DNA of 64,000 nt. Origin: CAVUXJ01 sp963814975 (lineage in GTDB: Bacteria; Acidobacteriota; Vicinamibacteria; Vicinamibacterales; CAVVIG01). The notes beneath the pieces are model-generated. The model was not told where the DNA came from. It was given only the letters and a program-made list of their open reading frames with translations, and did no database searches. This document shows positions 1 to 7,697 of the stretch, piece after piece (the stretch's first letter is position 1; each line of letters starts with the position of its first letter). The stretch lies in assembly GCA_963814975.1 (NCBI GenBank), contig CAWFFB010000021.1, forward strand, positions 62,001 through 126,000. The letters run 5' to 3'. Both the position numbers and the translations under genes were made by a program.

Positions 1-2
1 CC

Positions 3-632
3 ATTCCCCAGGTCGCCGAGCGCCGCCGCCTGCCAGCCGACTCGCCCCATCGCGTCGTCCGCCTTGCCACGCACGACGACATCGTCGCACGCCTGAAGCA
101 GCAGGCCCGCGAGAGGGAGGCCTACCGCATCGTCTTGATGAAGATCCACGAGCACGGGCTGGCGATAAAGCTCACGCGTGTCGAGCAGGCCTTCGACGGA
201 TCCCGGCTCGTGTGTTATTTCACGGCCGAAGCGCGCGTCGATTTCCGTGAGCTGGTGCGCGAGCTCGCCTTGGAGTTCCGTACCCGCATCGAGATGTGTC
301 AGATGGGCGTCCGGGACGATGCCAAAGTCATCGGCGGATACGGGACCTGTGGCCGTCCGCTCTGCTGCACGACGTTCCTGAATTCCTTCGAGCCGATCTC
401 GATCAAGATGGCGAAGCAGCAGGATCTCAGCCTCAATCCCTCGAAGCTGTCGGGACTCTGCGGCCGCTTGAAGTGTTGCCTGCGGTACGAGCTGCCAAAT
501 GCGAAGGGGCAGGTGCATGGCGGCTGCGGCAGCGAAGGCGGCTGCGACAACCCATCGGGCTGTGGGTCCGGTAGCTGTGGCTCGGGCAGCTGCGGCTCCG
601 GCAGCTGCGGCTCCGACGGTTGTGCATCCTGA
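3..632 (+). CDS. ricT: PSP1/RicT (YaaT) family protein, 5'-truncated by window edge
   Basis: The frame is open from base 3, so the N-terminus lies outside the window; the internal TTG/ATG near 135 is not the start. The PSP1 core shows FRTRIEM, then GGYGTCGRPLCC and GLCGRLKCC, two CX4CC motifs. In RicT/YaaT these cysteines are known to take part in Fe-S binding within the RicAFT complex that affects RNA processing and development. After the core the protein ends in about 37 residues of almost pure Gly, Ser and Cys, with CGSGS repeated. The family is secure from the motifs; the tail is unusual and its role unknown. The gene stands upstream of pdxA, separated by a heptamer repeat array. Confidence 0.85.
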   Translation: MPQVAERRRLPADSPHRVVRLATHDDIVARLKQQAREREAYRIVLMKIHEHGLAIKLTRVEQAFDGSRLVCYFTAEARVDFRELVRELALEFRTRIEMCQMGVRDDAKVIGGYGTCGRPLCCTTFLNSFEPISIKMAKQQDLSLNPSKLSGLCGRLKCCLRYELPNAKGQVHGGCGSEGGCDNPSGCGSGSCGSGSCGSGSCGSDGCAS

Positions 633-642
633 GCTGCCGGAC

Positions 643-796
643 GTCTGAAGTCCGAACGCCGAACCGAACGCAGAACGCAGAACGTCGAACGTCAGAACGT
701 CGAACGCAGAACGTCGAACGTCAGAACGTCGAACGCCGAACGCACGAACGCCGAACGCCGAACGCAGAACGCCGAACGCCGAACGGAGAACGTCTG
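643..796. repeat. Heptamer tandem array (GAACGNN)n
   Basis: About 18 consecutive 7-8 bp units of the form GAACGCC, GAACGTC or GAACGCA fill the gap between the ricT-like gene and pdxA. The left edge grades through GTCTGAA and GTCCGAA, which resemble the AAGTCTS heptamers seen at 1763, 4530 and 5698. No reading frame here looks coding. The array ends just before the pdxA start, so it forms part of that gene's leader. Confidence 0.85.
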
Positions 797-798
797 GA

Positions 799-1695
799 AT
801 GCGGAAGCCCCGCGTGGCGATCACGGTCGGTGACCCGGCGGGCATCGGCCCGGAAGTCGCGGCGCGCGCGGCGGCCGATCGATCCGTGCTCGAGGTCTGC
901 GAGCCCGTGCTCTACACCCCGCCGGCGGGCGCTGTGTTCGCGGCCGGCGTCCTCAGCGCAGACGCCGGTCGCGCCGCGTACGATCTGCTGGTTCGCGCGG
1001 CCGGCGACGCGCTGCACGGCGCCGTGGATGCCGTGGCGACCGCGCCCATCAACAAGGAAGCGTTCCGGCTTGCCGGCCTTCCCTGGTCGGGACACACCGA
1101 TCTGCTGGCGCATCTCACCGGCGCGAGCCACGTGGCCATGATGTTTTACTCCGACGCCTTGCGGGTCGTGCTGGCGACGGTGCACATCGCGCTGGCGGAC
1201 GTGCCGCGCGCGTTGACGCAGGCGTCGCTGGAATCGACGATTGCGCTGACGGCCCGTGAATTTCCCCGGTTCGGCGTTCCGGCGCCCCGCATCGGCGTGG
1301 CGGGCCTCAATCCCCACGCAGGCGAGCATGGGTTGTTCGGTGAGGAAGAAAATCGCGTCATCCGGCCCGCGATTGCGGCCTGCCGCGCGAAAGGGATCGA
1401 CGTGTCGGGTCCCTTTCCGGGCGATACGATTTTCGTGCGCGCCATTCGCGGCGAATTCGACGTCGTCGTCGCCTGCTATCACGATCAAGGGCTGATTCCG
1501 GTGAAGCTGGTCGCGTTCGGCCAGGCCGTGAACCTCACTCTCGGTCTGCCGATCGTGCGGACTTCCGTCGATCACGGTACGGCGTTCGATATCGCCGGCC
1601 GGGGCGTGGCCGATCCGGGCAGTATGATTGCGGCGGTGCGGTTGGCGGCACGGCTGGCGTCACGGACCGTCACCGCAGAGGGCGCACCCGAGTAA
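799..1695 (+). CDS. pdxA: 4-hydroxythreonine-4-phosphate dehydrogenase PdxA
   Basis: PdxA oxidises 4-phosphohydroxy-L-threonine with NAD(P)+ in the DXP-dependent pyridoxal phosphate pathway. Visible signatures in order: GDPAGIGPE (residues 11-19), ATAPINKE (80-87), SGHTD (97-101), NPHAGEHG (171-178), CYHDQG (226-231) and VDHGTAFDIAG (257-267). The likely divalent-metal histidines are H129, H228 and H259. At 298 residues it is slightly shorter than the usual ~330. The ATG at 799 directly follows the heptamer array and no strong Shine-Dalgarno is evident. No frameshift. Confidence 0.95.
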   Translation: MRKPRVAITVGDPAGIGPEVAARAAADRSVLEVCEPVLYTPPAGAVFAAGVLSADAGRAAYDLLVRAAGDALHGAVDAVATAPINKEAFRLAGLPWSGHTDLLAHLTGASHVAMMFYSDALRVVLATVHIALADVPRALTQASLESTIALTAREFPRFGVPAPRIGVAGLNPHAGEHGLFGEEENRVIRPAIAACRAKGIDVSGPFPGDTIFVRAIRGEFDVVVACYHDQGLIPVKLVAFGQAVNLTLGLPIVRTSVDHGTAFDIAGRGVADPGSMIAAVRLAARLASRTVTAEGAPE

Positions 1696-1762
1696 GCACG
1701 CCTTCACGCGGACCTGGCCAACCGCGGGGACTATTTTTCTCTGTGCGTTCTCTGCGATCGAA

Positions 1763-1790
1763 AAGTCTCAAGTCTGAAGTCTCAAGTCTG
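1763..1790. repeat. Heptamer repeat AAGTCTS x4
   Basis: Four perfect 7-bp units alternate AAGTCTC and AAGTCTG downstream of pdxA. The same heptamer recurs after rfbD (4530-4543) and next to the lhgO-like gene (5698-5736), always between or at the ends of genes. Confidence 0.85.
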
Positions 1791-1868
1791 ATTAGACCTT
1801 GGAGGATTAAAGATTCGGATTTGTGACTATCCTCTGTTTGTGCGGAGTGTCTTGCGTTCGGACGCAGT

Positions 1869-1886
1869 GTCCGGCTCTAGCCGGAC
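1869..1886. repeat. Extragenic palindrome upstream of smpB
   Basis: GTCCGGCT and AGCCGGAC form a perfect 8-bp stem around a CT loop. A second small hairpin GACC-TTCA-GGTC lies at 1923-1934, just before smpB. There is no T-tract, so it looks more like a REP-type extragenic palindrome than a rho-independent terminator for pdxA. Confidence 0.55.
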
Positions 1887-1968
1887 CACCATAATGCAGT
1901 AGCCGGCTTTGGTCGTAGTGCTGACCTTCAGGTCTGCCGCCCGCGACGCCGGGGTTGACGTCGTTTCT

Positions 1969-2445
1969 ATGCAGGAAAAGACCGAACGTGAGCTGGCACA
2001 ATCCAGCATCGCCGAAAATCGCAAGGCCTACCACGATTATCACCTCCTCGAGACATTCGAGGCGGGCATCGCCCTTCTGGGCACCGAGGTGAAGGCGATC
2101 CGCGAGGGGCGCGTGAACCTCCGCGACAGCTTTGCGCGCGTCGAAAACGGCGAAGTGTTCTTGTACAACGTCAACATCAGCCCGTACAGTCATCGAGGCT
2201 CAGCCGATCACGAGCCGCTGCGCCGCCGGAAGCTCCTCCTGCACCGCGAGGAGATCCGCAAGTTGATTGGCAAGACCGTCGAGAAGGGCATGACGCTCGT
2301 GGCCGTGCGGATGTACTTCAAGAACGGCCGTGTGAAGGTGGCGGTCAGCCTGGCCAAGGGCAAGAAAGAGTACGACAAGCGCGAGACGATCAAACGCCGG
2401 GAAGTCGATCGCGAGACCCGGGCGGCGATCAAGTCGCGGCGTTGA
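1969..2445 (+). CDS. smpB: SsrA (tmRNA)-binding protein SmpB
   Basis: SmpB binds tmRNA and brings it to stalled ribosomes for trans-translation. Recognisable family blocks in order: IAENRKAYHDY, LGTEVKAIREGR, NLRDSFARVENGEVFL, ISPYSH, RRRKLLLHREEI, and the basic tail KKEYDKRETIKRRE. I chose the ATG at 1969, giving 158 residues, the usual family length. An ATG at 1909 would add 20 residues translated from the palindromic repeat leader, which is unlikely. No tmRNA gene is visible in this window. Confidence 0.95.
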   Translation: MQEKTERELAQSSIAENRKAYHDYHLLETFEAGIALLGTEVKAIREGRVNLRDSFARVENGEVFLYNVNISPYSHRGSADHEPLRRRKLLLHREEIRKLIGKTVEKGMTLVAVRMYFKNGRVKVAVSLAKGKKEYDKRETIKRREVDRETRAAIKSRR

Positions 2446-2456
2446 CCTTGACGTCA

Positions 2457-2524
2457 ACCACGAAGTTACGACGAGCACGAAAACTGGTTGCCCCAAGGTT
2501 TCGTGTCCTTCGTGCCTTCGTGGT
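2457..2524. repeat. Imperfect inverted repeat (ACCACGAAG...CTTCGTGGT)
   Basis: The space between smpB and the aminotransferase gene holds a 68-bp imperfect hairpin. The outer arms ACCACGAAG (2457-2465) and CTTCGTGGT (2516-2524) match perfectly, and inner CACGAAA/TTTCGTG segments extend the stem. It may act as a transcription end or be a mobile palindromic element. There is no obvious U-tract. Confidence 0.6.
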
Positions 2525-2541
2525 CTAATAGTCAGCCGCAC

Positions 2542-3678
2542 ATGCCTTTAAAAGTTCCGCTCCTGGATCTTCAGGCGCAGTATCTGCCGCTTCGTGATGA
2601 CATCCTCTCGGCCCTCACGCGGGTCTGCGACAGTCAGCGGTTCATCATGGGCGCCGAAATCGCAGCGTTCGAGCGCGATCTGGCGAAGATGTTGAGCGTC
2701 GAGCACGCCATCGGGGTGTCGTCCGGGACCGATGCGCTGCTGCTGTCGCTGATGGCGCTGGGCGTGCAGGCGGGTGACGAGGTCATCACGTCCACCTACT
2801 CGTTCTTCGCCACGGCCGGCGCAATCGCCCGGTTGGGCGCACGCCCCGTGCTCGTCGATATCGATCCCGTCACGTTCAACATCGACCCGTCGCGCATTCC
2901 GGCCGTTATCACCCCGCGAACCAAGGCGATGATCCCCGTTCACCTCTTCGGTCTGAGCGCGGATCTCGACCCGATCCTGGAGGCAGCGTCGCGGTCGGGT
3001 GTGCCGGTTGTCGAGGATGCCGCCCAGGCCATCGGCGCCACGTACAAGTCGCGTCCCGTCGGTGGATTCGGAGCCTTCGGCTGTTTTTCGTTCTTCCCGA
3101 GCAAGAACCTGGGCGCTTTCGGCGACGCCGGCCTGATGACGACCAACGATGCCGGGCTGGCCAAGCGGGCCCGCTTGCTCCGGACCCACGGAATGGAGCC
3201 GAGGTACTACCACCAGCTCGTCGGCGGCAACTTTCGCATGGACGAAGTACAGGCGGCGGTGCTGCGGGTGAAGGCACCGCATCTGGCGGCCTGGACCGAA
3301 GCGCGGCGACTGAATGCGTCCCGCTACGTCCGTATGTTCAGAGATGCCGGCCTCGAAGGGCGAGTGACGCTGCCACCGGAGACCGAGGGCTGCCGTCACA
3401 TCTTCAACCAGTTCGTCATCCGCACATCGGAACGGGATGGCCTCAAGCGTCACCTGGCCGAGCGCGGCATCGGCAGCGAGATCTATTATCCGGTTCCTTT
3501 CCACCTTCAACCCTGCTTCGCGGATCTCGGATATCGCGCTGGCGACTTCCCCAACGCGGAACGGGCGGCAGCCGAGAGCCTGGCGATTCCCATTTACGGC
3601 GAGCTGGCCGTGGAGCAACAGCAGGCGGTTGTGGACACGATCGCCGAGTTTGTGACCGCGTCCGCCGGCCACCGATAA
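2542..3678 (+). CDS. DegT/DnrJ/EryC1/StrS-family PLP-dependent sugar aminotransferase
   Basis: Members of this family add an amino group to keto-sugars bound to nucleotides (for example dTDP-3- or 4-keto-6-deoxyhexoses). The protein has the fold-type I signatures SSGTDALLLSL (60-70), VEDAAQAIGA (157-166) and FSFFPSKNLGAFGDAG. K188 in PSKNLG is the expected PLP Schiff-base lysine. Start ATG 2542 gives 378 residues, the normal length; the in-frame ATG at 2488 lies inside the upstream hairpin. The stop overlaps the next start as TAATG, so it is translationally coupled to rfbD. Substrate not determinable from sequence. Confidence 0.9.
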   Translation: MPLKVPLLDLQAQYLPLRDDILSALTRVCDSQRFIMGAEIAAFERDLAKMLSVEHAIGVSSGTDALLLSLMALGVQAGDEVITSTYSFFATAGAIARLGARPVLVDIDPVTFNIDPSRIPAVITPRTKAMIPVHLFGLSADLDPILEAASRSGVPVVEDAAQAIGATYKSRPVGGFGAFGCFSFFPSKNLGAFGDAGLMTTNDAGLAKRARLLRTHGMEPRYYHQLVGGNFRMDEVQAAVLRVKAPHLAAWTEARRLNASRYVRMFRDAGLEGRVTLPPETEGCRHIFNQFVIRTSERDGLKRHLAERGIGSEIYYPVPFHLQPCFADLGYRAGDFPNAERAAAESLAIPIYGELAVEQQQAVVDTIAEFVTASAGHR

Positions 3679-4544
3679 TGCGAATCGCCGTTGTCGGCGC
3701 TCGGGGCCAGCTCGGCGCCGCCCTCGTGGCCGAGTTCCTGCCGTCCCACGAGGTCACCGCGCTCGGCCGCGCCGATCTTGACATCACAGACGGCGCCGGG
3801 GTGGATGCGGCGATGACGCGGCTGCGGCCGGAACTGATCGTCAACTGCGCGTACAACGGCGACGTCGACGGCGCGGAAGACCGTCCCGTTGAAGCGCTGC
3901 GGGCCAACGCCTTCGGCGTCAGGGCCCTGGCGCGGGCCGCGTCGGCGTCGGGCGCGGCGCTGGTGCACTACAGCAGCGATTTCATCTTTGACGGAACCGC
4001 GGGCCGGCCTTATACCGAGGACGACCGGCCGAATCCGCGCAGCGTCTACGCGGTGTCGAAGATGCTGGGGGAATGGTTCGCGAGTGACGCACCGCGCGCG
4101 TACGTGCTGCGCGTCGAGAGCCTGTTCGGGCGGGCGCCGAACGGTCCCCCGCCAAAGGGGAGCGTTGCCGCGATCCTGAAGACGATGCAGGAGGGTGGGG
4201 AGCCGACGGTGTTCGAGGATCGGACGGTGTCGCCCACCTACGTGCTCGACGCCGCCCGCGCGACGCGGCGGCTCGTGGAGGCAGGAGCGGCGCCGGGCGT
4301 GTACCACTGCGTGAATTCGGGGCACTGCACCTGGCTGGGGTTCGCGCGCGAGCTGGCGCGTCAGCTGGGGATCGAGCCCCGGCTCAAGCCGGTACGAATG
4401 GCCGATGTCCCGCTTCGCGCCGCTCGTCCGCAGTACTGCGCGCTGTCGAACGAAAAGCTCGCGTCGATCGGCATCGGCATGCCCTCATGGCAGGACGCAC
4501 TTCATCGATACCTGCAGGTCTCGAGGCTCAAGTCTCAAGTCTGA
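3678..4544 (+). CDS. rfbD: dTDP-4-dehydrorhamnose reductase RfbD
   Basis: RfbD catalyses the last NAD(P)H-dependent step of dTDP-L-rhamnose synthesis. It is an extended SDR: Rossmann motif GARGQLG (residues 7-13), SSDFIFDG (99-106), active-site YAVSK (124-128), and SPTYVLDAA in the C-terminal half. The start overlaps the aminotransferase stop. The final residues SRLKSQV are encoded by the AAGTCTC/AAGTCTG heptamer repeat, so the repeat has run into the end of the gene. rfbC is at 20.2-20.8 kb; rfbA and rfbB are not in the window. Confidence 0.92.
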   Translation: MRIAVVGARGQLGAALVAEFLPSHEVTALGRADLDITDGAGVDAAMTRLRPELIVNCAYNGDVDGAEDRPVEALRANAFGVRALARAASASGAALVHYSSDFIFDGTAGRPYTEDDRPNPRSVYAVSKMLGEWFASDAPRAYVLRVESLFGRAPNGPPPKGSVAAILKTMQEGGEPTVFEDRTVSPTYVLDAARATRRLVEAGAAPGVYHCVNSGHCTWLGFARELARQLGIEPRLKPVRMADVPLRAARPQYCALSNEKLASIGIGMPSWQDALHRYLQVSRLKSQV

Positions 4545-4572
4545 TCAGACTTCAGGTTTGAGATTCAGGGTT
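4515..4572. repeat. Heptamer repeat with palindromic turn
   Basis: AAGTCTC and AAGTCTG at 4530-4543 run out of the rfbD coding end and then invert. AAGTCTG-AT-CAGACTT is a perfect 16-bp palindrome, and GTTTGAG follows in inverted orientation to an upstream CTCAAG. It sits between the convergent ends of rfbD and the lhgO-like gene, where it could form a bidirectional terminator-like hairpin. Confidence 0.65.
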
Positions 4573-4576
4573 TCGT

Positions 4577-5675
4577 TCAGCGCGCGTCGTTGACGATGTC
4601 GCTCACCAGGTGCCCGACCGCCAGACACGCCGTCAGGCCCGGCGATTCGATTCCGGCGGCGTGAACGACTGCCGGGTTGTGCCGATCGCGGCGAATCAGA
4701 AAGTCGGCGAATGATTCCTCTGGCGGGTGCAGCTTGGGACGAATACCACTGCCTGCCAGCCGCAAATCCGCGAGCGTCACCTCACGCAACAGACGACGGG
4801 CCGGTTCCACGAACGCTTCAACCGGCAATCGGTCACGCTCGTAATCGTCTTTGTGCTCTTGATACCGCGTCGTTGGTCCGAGCCATACCGCGCCGTCGGT
4901 CGTGCGGACCAGGTGCACGCCCAGGCCGTGGCCAGCCGCGTGCGGCAACGGATATACCAGAGATCTCACCAGCGGCCGTTTTGCGGGCGTGAGCTCCGCA
5001 TATTCGCCCCGACACGGATAGATGGTGAAAGCCTCGCCTCCGAGCGTCCGCGAGACGTCGTCCGCATACAGTCCTGCGGCGTTGACAACTTGGCGCGCCA
5101 GGATCGTTTCACGCTCGGTCCGAATCGCCATGCCGTCGCTGAGCACTTTCCGCGCCCTGCAATCTGGTGCCCGGGAGAAACACGACGCCGGCCGCTTCTC
5201 CCAGGCGAAGCAGTGTCTTGACCAGTTCTTCGGCGTCGACGATCCCGCTCTCCGGTGAGTATAGGGCCGCAACCGCGTGGACGGACGGCTCACGAGCCGC
5301 GACAAACGCCGAGTCGACGAGTGCCAGCCCCTCGACACCGTTGGCCTGTCCACGCACGAACAGCGCCTCGAGCGCCGCGATCTCCCGATGCTCGCTTGCG
5401 ACGATGATCTTGCCGGTACGGGCGTGCGCCACGCCGTGCGTGGCGCAGAACTCGTAGAGACGCCGCCGGCCTTGCATGCATAGGGCCGATTTCAGTGTGC
5501 CGGCCGGGTAGTAGATTCCGGCGTGAATGACGCCGCTGTTGTGCGTGCTCGTGTCGAGTCCAGGCCGTGGATGCCGCTCGAGCACGCAGGTCGACAGCCC
5601 TCGAGCGGCGATCGCCAGCGCCGATGCGAGACCCGTGACACCCGCCCCGATTACCGCGACGTCGATTCGCTCCAC
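4577..5675 (-). CDS. lhgO: LhgO-like FAD-dependent L-2-hydroxyglutarate oxidase/dehydrogenase (frameshifted)
   Basis: The N-terminal part (from ATG 5675) has the dinucleotide-binding motif VIGAGVTGLASAL and then THNSGVIHAGIYYPAGTLKS, characteristic of the L-2-hydroxyglutarate oxidase group of the DAO family. The C-terminal part, in another frame, carries VVNAAGLYADDVS, GLGVHLVRTTDGAVWLGP and AAGIESPGLTACLAVG. The two halves join at about 5155-5165, so one base has been gained or lost. Total ~365 residues fits the family. It is the only central-metabolism gene within the polysaccharide locus and is flanked on both sides by heptamer repeats, which suggests it may be an independently inserted unit. 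Confidence 0.8.
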
Positions 5676-5697
5676 GAATGAGCCACTCCGCGTATTG

Positions 5698-5748
5698 AAG
5701 TCTGAAAACCTGGAATCTGAAGTCTGAAGTCTGATCGGGTGTCACGCT
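5698..5748. repeat. Heptamer repeat between lhgO-like gene and GT2
   Basis: Units GAAGTCTG, GGAATCTG and AAGTCTG occur in direct repeat, followed by partly inverted CTTCAGATTTCAGG. The inverted part is read into the C-terminus of the downstream GT2 gene. Confidence 0.65.
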
Positions 5749-6726
5749 TCAGATTTCAGGCTTTCCTGAACGTCTGACGCGTACTTGAGTGCGAACTCCT
5801 GCTTCGCGGTTCATGTTGACGATCAGGTCGGCCAGCAAACCGGTGAAGACGATTTGTCCTCCGACGAGAACCAGCAACACGCCGAAACTCAGGAGCGGCC
5901 TGGTGCCGATGGGAATCCCACGGAACCACAGCACCGTCAAGTACATCAGAGCGGCGAAGCCAACCGCGAAGAGCAGCGAGCCGATCCTTCCGAAGAAATG
6001 AAGGGGCCTGGTCGTGTACTTGATGAGGAAGAACAGCGTCAGCAGATCTGGAACTTCGGTGAGGATCTTCGTTGCGCGGTACTTCGAGACGCCGTACTTC
6101 CGCTGGTGGTGCCTGACCGGGACCTCCGCGACGCGATAGCCCATTTCTCTCACGATCAGAGGGATGAAGCGGTGCATGCCGCCGTAGAGCGGCAGTTCCC
6201 TGGTGACATCGGCCCTGTAGAGCTTCATGCCGCTGTTCATGTCCTTGAACGAGACCCCGAACAGCATGCGCACGACAACCAGGTTGAACACCTTCGAGGA
6301 GATCACCTTCAAGATGCTGTCCCGCCGCTCCCGTCTCCATCCGCTGACCATGTCCACCTGCTCCCGGGTCAGGTACTCGTACATCTGCGCGACATCGTGC
6401 GGGTCGTCCTGGAGGTCGGCGTCCATCGTCACCACGTAATCGCCGGCCGCCTTGCGGAAGCCGCATTCGAGGGCCGGCGACTTGCCGAGCTTTCGTCGAA
6501 AGGAGAAGACCCGGACCTGCGGATGGGTGCGCGCGAGCCGTTTCAGCTTTTCGAGCGTGTCGTCGGTCGAGCCGTCGTCGACGAAGAGCATCTCATGGTC
6601 GCCGTCCAGAGATCCCATGGCGGTTTCGATGGACGTGACGAGCTCATCGATGCTTTCGCGCTCGTTGTGGACGGGGATGACAATCGAAAACGTCGGTGAG
6701 GAAGACCGGGACTGTATGGTGATCAC
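5749..6726 (-). CDS. Polyprenyl-phosphate glycosyltransferase, GT2 (DPM1/GtrB/ArnC-like)
   Basis: The catalytic domain reads FSIVIPVHNERESI, LFVDDGSTDDT, ALECGFRKAAGDYVVTMDADLQDDP and KYGVSKYR. These are hallmarks of GT2 enzymes that load a sugar onto a polyprenyl phosphate. Two C-terminal transmembrane helices follow (about 238-262 and 272-300). This architecture is that of GtrB/ArnC and bacterial DPM synthases, whose products feed integral membrane GT-C enzymes; several such GT39-like proteins are encoded nearby. The last residues come from the flanking heptamer repeat. Intact; 325 residues. Confidence 0.88.
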   Translation of the reverse strand: MITIQSRSSSPTFSIVIPVHNERESIDELVTSIETAMGSLDGDHEMLFVDDGSTDDTLEKLKRLARTHPQVRVFSFRRKLGKSPALECGFRKAAGDYVVTMDADLQDDPHDVAQMYEYLTREQVDMVSGWRRERRDSILKVISSKVFNLVVVRMLFGVSFKDMNSGMKLYRADVTRELPLYGGMHRFIPLIVREMGYRVAEVPVRHHQRKYGVSKYRATKILTEVPDLLTLFFLIKYTTRPLHFFGRIGSLLFAVGFAALMYLTVLWFRGIPIGTRPLLSFGVLLVLVGGQIVFTGLLADLIVNMNREAGVRTQVRVRRSGKPEI

Positions 6727-6831
6727 CGGCGGGATTATCGATCGCCTGCCGCGCCGAAGTCCAACGACCCAGTCACCGCCATGATCCGGCGATGACTGCG
6801 GCGCTCCCCGGCGTGCGATCCCGAGAGCGTC

Positions 6832-7571
6832 TCATTTGAGGATCGCAATCGAGAAGGCAGGATCTCCCCGCGGGGTTGCAGGGCTGTAGTTGACCCGCAC
6901 GTCGTTTGTCCCGAAGGTCTTGAGAACCCGCCAGCGCTGCGAGAGCTTGTTCAGGCCGTCCGCCAGATCCTGGCCGGCGTAGCGTTCGTCGGCGCCCCAG
7001 TGCGGCACCATGATGACGGCTGGCCCAGCACCCCGGCCACCACAGCGTTGAGTCCATCCGTATCGCGGGCCGCTTTGAGGTCGACGACCATCACGTGCCG
7101 GCCGGCTTTCTCGAGCTTTCGCGTGTCGAAGTTGAGGTGTGCCGGCACGACGATCGTCCATTCGGGTTGAATCCGCGCGTCTATCCATGCCTGTGCCAGA
7201 TTTCGGGAGTCCGTGCGATCGCGGACAAGGTCGGCGAAGTGCCACACCGGCAACGTGATGAACGCCAGAACAAGGAAAGCGAGCATGCGCGTCCGCCGCC
7301 CGACCCTCTGCGTGACCCATCCTCGACGGGCAGCCAGACGAAGCGCCCAACCATGCAGGGAAATCAGGCCGAAGGCCGCGAACATGGCCATGAGCGGCTG
7401 CACGCTCAGCGCGTTCCGTTCGAAATGCACCCGCTGAGACGCCAGCAGAGCGGATCGCCCGACACAGGCTCGCGCGTCACCAACCGAGTCATGATGCTTG
7501 ATCCACCTGCCCATGCGTTCATGAGATGCGTCAGCGATTCCCTCGTTGCTGAAGCGGGGTGTGACGGCCAA
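6832..7571 (-). pseudogene. C-terminal remnant of a GT39-like membrane glycosyltransferase
   Basis: What remains is VHFERNALSVQPLMAMFAAFGL, a conserved late loop/helix of ArnT/PMT-type proteins, another hydrophobic helix (LAFLVLAFITLPVWHF), and a soluble tail with ERYAGQDLADGLNKLSQRW. The frame shifts once near 7030. The N-terminal catalytic half with its acidic first loop is absent: only about 125 bp without membrane helices separate this from the neighbouring GT39 gene. I take it as a 5'-deleted remnant. An extra frameshift cannot restore the missing ~350 residues. Confidence 0.55.
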
Positions 7572-7697
7572 AGGCCGCGACGTTCGCCAGCTGCTGCTCG
7601 CCCATCGTTGGCAGTCGCACCGGGGTTTCCCAGTCTACTCTCCTCCGGCGCCTCGCTTCTCACACGTGAGACGAGAGCGGGCGACGTCGACGGGCAG

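Noticed and set aside
643..796. Possible CRISPR array
   Set aside because: The repeats are 7-8 bp in direct tandem with no spacers. CRISPR repeats are longer and separated by unique spacers.
620..1141. 173-residue ORF overlapping the heptamer array and pdxA
   Set aside because: Its first part is the translated tandem repeat (ERRT periodicity) and the rest is a shadow frame of pdxA.
1869..1886. Rho-independent terminator of pdxA
   Set aside because: Stem is good but the loop is only 2 bases and no T-run follows. Better described as an extragenic palindrome.
5785..6699. 304-residue plus-strand ORF opposite the GT2 gene
   Set aside because: It is an antisense open frame of a high-GC gene with no domain. 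The minus-strand GT2 carries all the family motifs.
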